Assembly: GCF_003073045.1 (NCBI RefSeq)
Contig: NC_037592.1
Span: 13,882,384 to 13,946,383 of the forward strand
DNA length: 64,000 nt
Reading direction: 5' to 3'
Origin: Pomacea canaliculata
Lineage: Eukaryota > Mollusca > Gastropoda > Architaenioglossa > Ampullariidae
A program made the translations under genes and the position numbers. The notes under the pieces are model-generated. The model was not told the DNA's origin. It did not search any database and saw only the letters and a program-made list of their open reading frames with translations. The number at the start of each line of letters is the position of its first letter. Positions within the stretch are counted from its first letter, which is position 1. Shown piece after piece: positions 50,043-62,600 of this stretch.

Positions 50043-51436
50043 CGCCGCAAAATGATGAAAATCAAACATTCCAGTATTCAGATCAGCAGTCAACAATCCG
50101 TGAAATTCAGCTCCAAGAGAATGGGCAACTAGTCGACTGTAGGCCTGACCTCCGAATACAAACAAAAGCCAATGTTCCAGTGAATTCATTCAGTCCTCCA
50201 TGCCTTGCCTTCTGTACAACACACAACAGTCTCTGGCTGGTCTAGTGACAACAATAAAAAATAAAGAAATCGAGACCAACAGCTAAGACGATTGCTTCCT
50301 AAATTTTGCTCGAGATGTATATTCATAAGTCGAAATAAAAATAAGACATTTAAACTAAAACGGAAGTGACAAATTCAGTTAAACGTGCCTTCGTCCGTAC
50401 GAACACGTAGTTAGAAAAAGTTTCTTCGTCCACAAACTGCAACTGTTCTGTCTGCCGGGACCCACAGTGTGGCCTCAACACCAAGCTGAAGGTGTCTGTA
50501 GGATCCTGTGTTTGACGAGGCCAGCAAGACATGAGACATGTTGACACAGCGGGGCGGTGTACACAGACCCAGTCGCCTTTGAGCAAACTCGAATCATCAG
50601 AATTCCTTCACCTCATCTTTACTGGGAGTTCACATTGTGTATTTGAACTGCGCATGTTTAGTGTCCGGTGGATGAGAAACTCTACGAATGTTGACCTCAG
50701 CTGATAAAACTTTGATGGTAATATTTATTCTCGTGAGAGGGAGTATAGTTAGAAAAGTGTTGTCGACTCCCCTATCTTAGAAGAGTATGTCGTTTACCCA
50801 ACCAATAATGCCTTCCGATAAAGTTGTAGATTCCCGACATAGCTAGAAAATACAGTCTTGAAAAGAGAACAAATGCAATGCACCGCTACAGTCAATAATT
50901 TAATTACACTAAACACAAGCTGTAAGACTTCAGAACCTACACAAGTATTTCTTGTGACACTTTTGGCCAGAGGAAGTTAACAGAAGGTATTTACAGTCAG
51001 AGGTCAGGAGGGGGAGAATGGGAGCCTACGTTGGTCATCTCGTCACAAAAAAAAAAAATATATATCATGGATACATATATTTATCTAGCAACGATACAGA
51101 TTAAAAAGTTCGAGACAAAAACATGTGTCTTAAAATTTTTTATTATTATTCATCTTGAATCACTTTAAATATTCTTGGAAAATGTTAATGTGTGAAAAAC
51201 ATAGGAATCTACAAATGGAAGAATGACAAGTCCTTCATGACTAAAAGAAAAACTTAATACTGAATATAAATTTTAGATGGAACGATGATGTTGATGCTGA
51301 TGCTGATGATGATGATGATGATGATTACACGGGTTATCCCCCTCACGAGACAGAGCGAGAGACCAGGAGAGCAGTGAGAACTGGATATAACATGGCTTAT
51401 GCCTGAGATCGTGTACTTCATGATATCAGCAAAATA
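50043..51436. other. interval between M3 and M2
   Basis: An open minus-strand frame at 50,350-50,586 (GDWVCVHRP...FSLVLRPHCGSR) has no supported splice sites or relatives in the window. Otherwise nothing seen apart from a (GAT)n tract at 51,288-51,326. Confidence 0.45.
51288..51326. repeat. (GATGAT)n microsatellite
   Basis: Trinucleotide GAT repeat just downstream of the M2 tail. Confidence 0.9.
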
Positions 51437-54400
51437 TCAAACCACATGACTATAATGAGAGTCAAGCACTTTGTTTTTGCTGCTGTTGGTCTGTTGCACT
51501 CGGTCGTACGAACTGGCATCACCAGGTGTAATATGACTGTACGCCGAATATGCATCGCCCTTCGTCGCTAGGTTTGCACCTGGGTGAGGGCCATCGAACT
51601 TCAAGGTGTTGTACTCTTCTCCTCCAGACTTGGGCACAGGTGGAGTGCGGCTATCTCCCTTTTCCCCAGGTTCCCAGCTCTGAGCAAATGAATAAGCATT
51701 GGCTTCCCTTGGCACACCTGAAGATGCTTCTTTCGGTGGTCAGAGACAGAGCCACCGGTGGGGGTAGCGTAGTTGTAGCCGTCGTTAACATCACTGAAAC
51801 TTTGTGTCTGTCTTTATGAGGCAGGCTGTCCTCGTATATTGCGGTGTTACTGTTGTTGTGCTCACGTTCCTTCCTGACGACGTTCTGCAGGTAACTGAGG
51901 GACCTGACATCAGCGACATCGACTACCTCATAAGCGTGGTTGTCCTCTCCTTCACTTCGATGCATCGTTTCGTATGACCTGTGACCTCCAGCTGGATTCC
52001 TTTGTGCCGGTGTCACTGGTAGACAGAAGAAAGTCATTGATACAGCATCTGTTAGATTCTGTACAAAGAGCAACTAAAGTCTTTCTATAATACTATAGCT
52101 TATATTATTTTCCGGAGAATTGAAATAGGTATTTGTTGTGCATGTGTGTGATGGTATGTGTGTATGTGTGTGTGTGTGTATGTGTATGTGTATATGTGTG
52201 TGTTTGTATGTTTGAATCTGTTACTCTTTGTCCCTCTAGTCAGAAGCACACCATAAGACGAGGTGTTAAGCCGCTTTCCAGCTAGCAGCCGCTCATCTAT
52301 TCTTCAAAGGCTTACATCTGCGACCTATCTACGCAGATACAAACTAAGTTGCTAGGATATAACTGATTCCGATCTTTACCCTTACTTTCTGATGCGTGAC
52401 CGTCTGCACCTAGATGCTTTTTTTACCGTTACGGTGACGTATCCAGGCTGCAGACTGTTCTCAGAAATGAATTTTTTGCCAAGATGAAAAAAAAATCATG
52501 GCTCGACAACCTACTCAAGTCTGCACAGAATATACAGACGATATGACTGCACCTCTTTCGCAAGAATATTTCTGATTAACGCCGCCAGTTCCGGCGGAAA
52601 CGGACTGGTGTGGGACGAAATGCAGACATTGCAGGCAGGAAGGAAGCAGTAAAGATTAACGGAAGCCCTGTCGCTGCAGAAAAGAAAGACCAGCGCAAGA
52701 TAAGATACTTGCAGCCTCAGTCTGTTTCTTGCACATCAGCAGTTTTCCCGTCTGTCGTCTGAGAACTAATAAATACTAAATCCGGGTCAGCTCGAGACAG
52801 AAGTAGATAAGCCAGCCTGACGTCATAACGAGTCTACCTGACGTCATTTAGTGGAAGTTGACAAACGTCTTGAATCCAGTCACACACCATCTTTGTCGCC
52901 TACATTATCTCTCTAAACACACCAGGAGTATCCTTCAATGTAGGGAACTATCTCGATTTGATGGTAATGTGTTTGTAAAGGATATGTAGAGGATAAATCT
53001 TCACATTTCAAAAATATATATCTATATATATTTACAATTTTACCTTTTTCTTATAAATACACTGTAGCCAATTTGAGCACAGAAATAAAATGTTATTATT
53101 ATTATTAACCGATTCCATCAGTACAGTCCAACTAGTGCTCTCTGGCCGTTCCATTGTTTCACCGACAGCTTATTAAGATATACTAAGTCTTGAAATTAAC
53201 GTTAAAACGATAAGAGAGGGAAAAAATCAAATATCACATACATCAGTCGATGTGTAATAGAACCGACATCTCTGTTTCAACAAACACTGGCAAACTTAAA
53301 AGGGAAATAACCAATATACAAAAGAAACCCTGGGTCGTCAAGAGTGACGTCCCTTTATCAGTACTGGCTAGTACACGTGCCCCCAGCACTGCGGTGATGA
53401 CTGACTATATATAACCTGCGTAATAAGAAGTGTTAAGCACATTAAGGACAGAAAAGAAGATTTTGCAGCAGGCTGGTACCATTTCCTGTGTGTGGGTTAA
53501 GCACCTTTAATTTTGTTTACATTGTTGAATGTAAATTATGTAATCCGCGATTAGCCTGGTTTAAAGTTAAGCCGAAAAGTTTGGAGCTGATTACGAGATA
53601 GTGATCAGGAAATATTACCCCTTGGATGTTCGCTAAAATCAGGATGAAATGGTGCATAGAGTGTACAATTATTTAAGGACATAAAATAGCAGGTCTGCAT
53701 GATGTGCAATGAGCTTTTCTCTGACATATCTAGAGTTTATTCTTCTGTTTGACATATCTAGAGTTTCGGCTTCTATCTAGAGTTGTAACTTCTGTCTGAC
53801 ATATCTGGAGTTGTCTGTAAGATCAAGAGCTGCAACTTCTGTCTGACATACCTGGATTTCGGGAGTCATTTACCACCCGGGCTTTATTGTCATCGTTCTT
53901 ATTTCTGTAAATATAAAATAACAAAACAGTCAGTGACCAGCACCTCAGTAGTTTCAAAATTTCTCTTTATGATGATCAACAATGTTTCCCTAAATGCGAT
54001 GAACTCGATTAGCGTAGATCAATAGATAAAGCAAAGAAACACTTTAGGATCATCAGTACTCATTATCAACATATATTAACTTTTTTTACAATAGTGAAAC
54101 AAGAACTCCGTTGAGAGGATTTATCAAATACATGTACTTCAAGATACCATACAAGGTTTTTACTTTCATTAACTTTGGGCCCAAAACTCCGGGAAAAAAG
54201 GATGGTGTCTTTTTATATAGGTTAGAACTTGTTTGCAATAATCTTTGATCAGCAAACGAAATTCTCATCTTTCTTTGTTCATAAAATTTCAGTTTTTTAC
54301 AACTCAACTGACGATTAACGTCAAAAATGAATACTTCAGACATTTATACAGAATCATAAATGTTAGGTGGGAACAAAACTCTGTATTAAACTCGCACATC

Positions 54401-57400
54401 TCACCGACTTTCCTGCTTAACGTATTTCCGCCAATGGAAGAAGCCGACAAGGAAGATGACAATAACGACAACAAGGAAGAGTAGTGTTCCAGCGATGATA
54501 CCAGAGTATCTGTCTCCAACTCTACTCCCACTGCCTGCTGTAGAGGCTAGAAATAAGTAGTTTATCATGTATAAATGGTTTATTAAGTGCACCCTCAAAT
54601 GCATATCTTTTCTAATGGAAAACGTCTCCTTAGAGTTCTGGGTTCAGCTCATTTTTACCAGAAAAATATTGTTTCATATATGACTATACCTGAGTTTTTA
54701 TTTATATTTGTCTGCAATGAAATAACACGACTACAAACTGAACAGTGTGTGTCAATCGTCGACATTTAAACAGACATCAAGAGACCAAACTTGCTAGGAT
54801 GTACAAACAACACAGGAATCCTCCTCGGATTTAACAGTTTTTAACAGTGAGTCGTTTTATTTAAGTATTTTCTTTGATTCATAACAACTATAAACCGCTT
54901 TATAAAAGCTTTGAGAAAATTATAAACTCACTACCATCTTGTTCAACATTCCAGGCACAGATCAGAAGGATATCATCACTTCCTGAAGAACAAGCTGAAA
55001 AGATCACATTTGTAGGTTTAGTAATCAGAAATCACTTTATATACTTGTACACGGTTAAAGTAACTGAAGGCAACCACATTGCCCTGGAAATATATATATA
55101 TGCATATATAAATCTAAAGCGAAGCTTGACTGTTGGTATTGTTTACTAAAATATTTAGTATTGGAGTTTAAAGTTATTGGAGCTTAAATGATTTGACGAC
55201 AGGTAATGACGGTAGTAGGCAACTAGTGTGTAGACATTGCTGGAATTATCCAAGAGTTCTCTCCTAGCAAAAACATGTCTATGCTCCATCTGTTTGTCTG
55301 CCTGTCTTAAGTCTCTTTCTCGGCGTGTGTGATGATATATTTGCTGCTTACCTGGCACAGACCTACAGGGTCCCTTTACCAGACTGACATCCCAAAGTGA
55401 AACATTCTGCTTTTCATTAGGGCTCCGGGCCCTAAAACCTATCTGTGGGAAACAAAAATTGTTTTACCACTGCACAGTCAAATTATAATTGCTGCATTTA
55501 TAAACAATGTAAATTATAAGTTTTTCTTGAAACTTCGTGTATAAAATGATTGTACAATACCAAAGCTGAATACGCTTACATACAGAATACGCAAATAGTA
55601 TATTTTGCAACAAAAGTAGTCTTTATCTCAAGGATTCAATAAACAAAAATGAGATATTGAAAGCGTACACTTACATCAAATTATACTTTACAGTATTTCT
55701 TTTAAACTACTGATAAACTGCTCACTGCTAGTGTGATTATATTTCAAAAAACATTCCGTTGAAGGCTTGTGATTGAGGTGGTGTGGCCCATACTCAGACA
55801 GTTAAAGGGATACATAATTTATCCACCCAGCATATAATGGGTACCAGGCATACATTATGAAGGTTATAAGTGGCAGAAAGAGAGACTAGCACTTTGCCGT
55901 GTGTGTTTGCATGTCTTGGACACCTCACTATGGCTACTTGACTACTTATTTATCTGTCCACCTTTTTTAGATAGGTAAGTTCTATACGACACCTTCCCGA
56001 CGCTTGGTTTGATGTTTGTCAGACGAGAGAAATTCCCTTCTCCTAATTCTTCTGGCTTGATATAAACTAATTCCTCGGATGTTGCGAGAAAGACGCTCAG
56101 TCTGCCAGGTGAGGACTGGGAGTAGTTAAACTCCAGACACATTTCCTCTTCGATATTCAATAAAGGTGAAAGCAAGACTGAGAAGGCTTCATACTTTCCA
56201 TTTTTCCCTTGGGACACAGCCTGGCCTACGAACCATGAGATGTGCAATTTTGATTATAACACTCTGAGGACACACTAAACTGTAACAGCACCACACTGAA
56301 CTAAAGTAGCTCAGTATTTAGTTGTACGGGTATCACTGACGATCAAGAACACGACAACGGTGAACAAAAGAGAATACAGTCTAACGTAGTGTAGTGTGAT
56401 AATTGGAAGTGTAAGATAATGGTTGTAATTTAATAAGTTTTGGTACACACCAGTCCTATATTTACCTTTTACTGAGGACCAGCTTGTCGCATCTTTGTCT
56501 GTACATGTCACCGAATAGCCGCAAAAGTTTTCTCCAAACGAGCATTCTCCGGCAGAAACGTCCTCAGCTTTGGACAGAAACATGCTTAAGCTGCGTTTTG
56601 GTGGATTGATGGAGGAGGAAGAGGTCAAGAAGAAGAAGATGATGATAAAGGTTCTGCTCACAGATTATGGTGGTGTTGTTGCTGCTGTTGTTGCTGTTGC
56701 GGATGATGATGATGATGATGAGGAGGAGGAGGAGGAGGACTATACCAACAGAACTAGATTTAGAGATGATGCTTGGTGTCAATGGGAACTTAGAATTAAA
56801 AAGAGAGGTTGTCCATACCTTTATCGTCATCTCCAATGAAAAACTTGCTGTCATTGAACTCACAGGCCCTGGAAAGTATTTCAAACGAGTCACACTCAAG
56901 ATTGTGTTTCCAAATCGAGTATTAATTTTATATCATGCCATGCAGTAGCTACTATATTGAACAAAGGATGATATTCAATTATTTTGTCCTTTATTTCGTA
57001 TGTATCGTAATATCTTTTCTTTGCATATATGTGTGTGTGGATAGATAGATACTCGTCCTCAATTCACAAAAATTATATAATGTTTGTGAAAAATTGAACG
57101 AAGACAACCATACGGAATAAGAAAGTTTTAGCTAAATGTTGCTAGCAAAAGAATAACAAAGAAAAATACAGAATATCACATAACACTCGTCGTATACGTC
57201 TATCCAAACCAGTTTGATATTTGAAAGAAAAGACACACTTTCTAGAAATAATGTTTAAGGAAGAGATACATTATGATGGCAGAAAATAAGTATACTATAA
57301 CTTACTATAAACTTACCTGTCGGCGCTACACGGGAGTCCTTCCAACAGCATCTGTATAAAAACAGCCAAGAGATAAGACCTCTGCATCTTCAAAAATGAA

Positions 57401-58690
57401 GAGATCTTCCTGCAACAGAGACGTTTATAGGGCTGCTATACACTAAAGAAATATAGTGAGCGGCTTGCGGAAGGTCGGAGACTAACTTTCCTTTCCTTCC
57501 GCCATCTTGAATTATCCTGTACCCGTATTTCATTTCTCGATTGTAAGGAATGTACCTGTCACCGGGTCGAGCAAACAAACAGCTCACGACAGTCTGGACA
57601 TCAACACAGTGCCAGCGTGCTTCCTAACCGTAGTCGAATGTTTGAGCAAGTTTGACGAAGTTATATGTGTAGATCACAGGAAAGCGAAATTTTACCACCA
57701 ACCAACAAAAGATAATTTTACAAGCACCATACCAGCAAACGGGTGCTATTCGACTCACGGTGTGGGGTTAGGATGGGGATGGGAACGACGATACAAATCG
57801 TGACCTATAGCTGCGGTCTCACATGCTTATTATATCTAGACTGGTCTTTGATTTACTGTTTGCTGTCATTGTGCCATACTATACTGTACTACTTCGCCTT
57901 CTGAGTGGAGGAGGAGAGGGGTGTGTGTTCCAGGTACATGGTGTTTGTATGACACACAGTCTTCCCTTGTTGTTGCCAGTTGAGTGTGTCCTAGAGGGCG
58001 TGACGGTGAAGGTAAACACTCGCTTCTCTATATTCCCACAACTGGGGCACTGTGATTTATATCCGCTCCTATTTATTTTATGATACACCACCAGGTGACT
58101 ACCGTGTTTCGCAACTCAGGTAACATCCTTCTCTAGATGAACACAGACGAAGATAAGCACATGTGCGCACGCGCACACCAACACACACACACGGAGAGAG
58201 AGAAATGGAAGGAAGCATTGAGGAGTATACAGTAGGAAAAACCGACATGTTGATATGGATGATAAACACCTTTTTAAGCTCATCAGGATTACAGTCAAAG
58301 GTAGTCATAACAAATGTTATTTTAAACATGTATCTCTGGCCTCAATGTCACGACACTGTTTATTCAGGTGTTAACGACTGCACGATAAGAACAGCAACCT
58401 TTCATATGTCAGGCAGGTGTCAGATATTTACAGAACTGCCTAAAGCAGTGAACATCGTGTCTACAAGTTTGCAGGACTGCAGGCATGCTTCATGTAGCTA
58501 CACCGAAATGTCTGAACACAGACCTGCTCTCTGATGAGACAGAAAGCGAGACGGCAGTCAGTAGGGACAGGATCAGAAGAAGGATGAGGAAAATGAGATG
58601 AAACACTGCAACTTACCTGTCATCGATCATCGCCCCGAGTAAGTTGCCGACTGAACTCTACGCTGGGTCACGCAGTCTTCGCAAGTCGGG
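51437..58690 (-). CDS. receptor gene M2: MAM-like ectodomain, transmembrane helix, tyrosine-rich tail
   Basis: The most complete receptor model of the cluster. Minus-strand exons: 5' UTR about 58690-58617, 57409-57317 (ATG 57387; MQRSYLLAVFIQMLLEGLPC), 56868-56819 (50 nt), 56567-56466 (CSFGENFCGYSVTCTDKDAT then W), 56225-55993 (YEAFSVLLSPLL...CLEFNYSQSSPGRLSVFLAT), 55442-55352 (IGFRARSPN...VSLVKGPC), 54994-54935 (stalk), 54546-54405 (helix IIAGTLLFLVVVIVIFLVGF, then HWRKYVK), 53904-53852 and tail 52015-51437. All phases agree. Tail motifs: SYETM, AYEVVD, SYLQNV, IYEDSL, GYNYATP, EYNTLKFD, AYSHITPGD, SYDRVQ, HYSHVV. Two single-base shifts split the tail (near 51,800 and 51,715). Likely a plasma-membrane receptor signalling through tyrosine phosphorylation; ligand unknown. 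Confidence 0.75.
52016..53851. other. M2 intron
   Basis: Large intron between the small cytoplasmic exon and the tail exon; holds a TG-rich tract at about 52,138-52,215 and a short imperfect repeat near 53,718. No exon seen. Confidence 0.6.
53718..53866. repeat. imperfect tandem repeat in M2 intron
   Basis: Four or more diverged units of about 30-45 bases built on TCTGACATATCTAGAGTT and ACTTCTGTCTGACATA(T/C)CTGGA. The last unit abuts the donor of the small M2 exon. Confidence 0.7.
57410..58616. other. M2 first intron
   Basis: Between the inferred non-coding first exon and the signal-peptide exon; no other feature recognised. Confidence 0.4.
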
Positions 58691-58699
58691 TGTCGTGGA

Positions 58700-59667
58700 C
58701 GTTATCTGCTTACAGCCACAGCTACGATATCCGGGTACCCGGATGGGGTAAAATAAACGGCTATCCCCCATGTGTCCCCCTTTCACCCTTTCACCCCACT
58801 CCCTCGTCTTGTGATTGTGTGGGAACCTAGTCCTACTTGAGGTCACGTGGCTGAGGCTGAATAACAAGCTGTATTTCACTCTATACAACACACACACACA
58901 GAGTGACAGCACGGTGTACAGGCAGCTGGACAAACAAGTTTCGAACTCAAGTCGACGGAAGGTTACAAGAACTGTTACCAGCTTAGCACAGCAATTTTTT
59001 CTCATGTTTTTTTAAATGTATGTTGCTTTCTGGGGTAGCACACATAAATTACAGTGTTTGTCTTGGAAAACTTTACTGTAGATAAATGAAGCACATAACA
59101 AAAAGTCATCTGATGATTTCGAAAACACTTCTGTCTGGTTCCCTTTGTTTTTCTATCTACAGTTTCTGCCAAAAAGATTTCAAAGAAAGAAGAAAGAACG
59201 GCAGTAAACATTTCAGGAGTTATTGCATGTGTAAAATACAATATTATCAATAATTTAAGGCGAACTGTGCATGAAAATGTTATTATGTATATTTAATGGA
59301 AACATCCAACGTAAATAAAATAACAAATTAAGTAATTAAAATGTACTTCTATAAACACATAATCATCGTTAAAAGTGTCTCTATGTCGTTAAGCGTGGAT
59401 GTTTTCCTATTTATCTGTAATTTATTTCAATTTCACGTTACTGAGCAACAGTGCCTTAGAATAATCATGGAAATATAGTCATTAGTAACAGTTCTAGATT
59501 CACCAAAAATAAACAAGAAAAAAGTAAACACACATTCAGAAGCTCATGCCTCAGTGAGTGAACACCAGAGTTAAAGCCAGCAAAAGTAAACAATCATTTG
59601 TTTACTAGACATGAATATGTGTCACAGGTACAGCACATCTACTGCTACAGGCGGTAGTATATCCAAG
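58700..59667. other. intergenic between M1 tail and M2 5' end
   Basis: About 1 kb, AT-rich in its right half. It should contain the M2 promoter and M1 polyadenylation site; I cannot point to specific elements. Confidence 0.5.
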
Positions 59668-62600
59668 CTACACAAAGTGGTGATAGTCATAGCCGATCAC
59701 CATGTTGCTATCTCCCTGACGGACTCTGTCATAATCACGGTGAACGTCACCTGTCACGTGATTGTACGGTTCGGCGGTTCTCTCCCTTTGATCAGTAAAA
59801 CCGCGGAGCTTTCTACTGGCGGCACGTATCAATCGTCTGTAACTGTTTTCATCGTCTCTTGACACATCACAGTCGTCAAATCTGTCTCCAATAGACGAGC
59901 CTTCACTCAGCTCCCCGCTTCTGAATCTCACAGCACCCTCCCTGGCTCCGGGGATGATGTGGTTGTACTTGTACTTGTAGTCATTGTCCACAACAGAGTT
60001 GCTTTCCCCTGGCCAGCTCGGCTTACCTCCGGGTGTGTTAACCCTCCTGTAAGTCTTCCCAGTATTGTTAGAATTTACAGAGTTAACTCCGTTATTCTTA
60101 GGGTTATTGTAGACAACTCTCGTTCCCATAGCAAGGTCCTTCCCTAGGGTGTTGTATTTTTCGTGTTTGTTATCACTGATAGAGGGTGAGGTAAGCTTGG
60201 GTAGATAACGCCTGTCACTATTGTGTAGGCGGTGGTTTACAGGTAGTCCAGTCCTAGGAATGTCCAACTGGATGCCGTTGGTGCCGGAGATAACGTGGAT
60301 AGTCTTGCCATAGTCTATCGGCGGTTTGTCTTGTGATGCAACAAATGTTCCAGCCGGTGTCACACTCCTTATCTCTAAAGAAAAAAAAAATTATATAAGT
60401 ATTTCGGAAAAAAAATCCAAAGCTGTTTATGTTTTTTTTTTTTTTTTACTAAGGACATAACTGTTTGCACATATTATAGTTGAGTTATGATTCCTTTGTA
60501 ATGAAAAGTATTATTTTACTTTAACTCAGCAGCAACTAAAGACTATTCCATTTGAAAAAAAAAAGAGTAAAACGATACGATTTGGAAGACAGACATTAAA
60601 TAAAGCTGTGGAATACATCATGAATGGTGAATGTGCTTTGAATAAAAAAATGGGTTGGCGCGCAGAACTCCACATGCACCGCCATATAAAACATAAGTCA
60701 GATACATTGGTAGATTATTTTCCTCGGTCTATCTGTGTTTCGCTCTCTTTCTGAGTAGACCACCTCTGGTTTTCTTACTATCTTTCTACTTCTCTACCCA
60801 GTCTCGGGCACGAGCTGACTCATGCTCTGGAGTCTGCCTCCATGAAGACGTAGTAATGACGTACTGACCTGCACTCTGTTGTTTCTGGTTGACTTTCGCA
60901 GCTTGATGGTTATCAGCACTGTAAGACAGAAAAAATACAATTAGTGGCTCAGTAAACAAGGCAAACAACACATCGAGAGTATTGGGCCTCGTTCAACGAT
61001 ACATGCATAAGTATACTCACAAGCAGTCGTGGATTCGTACATAGAAAATAAACGCATTCATGCACTATCTATATCCATAAATAAATTAGAAATTCACAAG
61101 TTAAATACTTTTTAATAACCGATTCATGAAATACACATTTATCAATGTAATAAGGGTCAGGAAAACAGATCCCCCTTCTCACCGATTCTGTCGCTGTTTG
61201 CGGCGTCTCCAAAGAAAAAATCCAAGAAGGACACCAGCAACACAACCAACAACAACCACAGGCACGACGACAGCGGCTATTAAATCAGACGTTCTTCCTC
61301 CTTGTCTTTCTGGTTCCAGCTCACCTCACAAAGTCAACAGGAGAACAGTTTATTATGTCTGACATTCTACGTATGTGGCACAGTGTTACATTTTAATGTT
61401 GTTCAGTTGTAGAGCATCTGCAGTAAGATCTTTTACAGAAAGATTGCCGCCGGTCATATTCAGTTATTTATTAATATAATTTAAAATTCATTTTAGATTC
61501 ATTTCCTTTATTAGTCCTGTTCTAATTTTACCTGTTTTCGTCGAGGAAAAGGTGATTGACTGGTCAGGTGTGCTCGGTGTTTCCGTGACGGTCACATAAA
61601 CTACAAAAGACAATTAGTTATTTCACTATACAGGCACATATGTAGTTATTCAGTCCTCCATCATGCTAAATCCAACACGCTAAAATATACAGACATACCC
61701 TGACTCTTGTTATTTACTTTTTGTGATTCTTGAAAGAATGTTTAGACTTCAAGAGTTATGATCCATTTTACTCAATCAAAAACGCAGAAGTGCGAGTTTT
61801 TTTTTAAACACTAATTTGTTTTCATCATAGAAAACTAATGTTATGAATACCTTGTTCGTTTTCACGTGGATATACTTGAAGCTTCACATACGTCAGGGTC
61901 ACTCTGGAACCGTTATTCGCCATCCGTGCTTTGAAACCTACCTGGTTAATTCCACAAAAAGTTTTAAAAATTTATCTCAGACTCTCTTAAGTAGAATATT
62001 TTATAATAATAATTATTTAACGTGTCTAAATCGTATTAATTAAGCATATAAAGATTTAGGATGGTGTGTCCCAGTCTATATAAAGCAAAAACTGAAAGAC
62101 TGGTGTAAATGTTTCCATGCCTACAAAGAATTCAAAGTCTACCTTTACGAGAGATGAATTAATGTTGAAGACCACCTGTTGGTCGGACACATCCTTATCT
62201 CTTCTGGAAGCACTTGCTGTATGTCTGTAGGTGTTGCTAGGAACACACTGAGTCTACCTGGCGACGCCTGCGAGTAGTTGAACACGAGTGACGTATTGTG
62301 TGTGACGTTCAGCAGATGGTGACATGAGGACTGAGAAGGATTCGTACAGCCCGTTACGTCCCGGACACACGGCACTACCTGAGTTAGAGGAACATAAACT
62401 GTGACATACCTGTCGTTATTTGATAATGACTGAAAATTCACCTCAATCTTTTGTATAATTAAGAATTTTGTATAACGTTCACAAAGATAAGTAAACTAAA
62501 ATATAAATATTTGTTTTTATAGTAGAAACATCACCGTCTGACACAGTCCAGTTGTTGGCGTCTGCATCTGTGCAGGCCTGTGTGTAGTTACACAAGGTCT

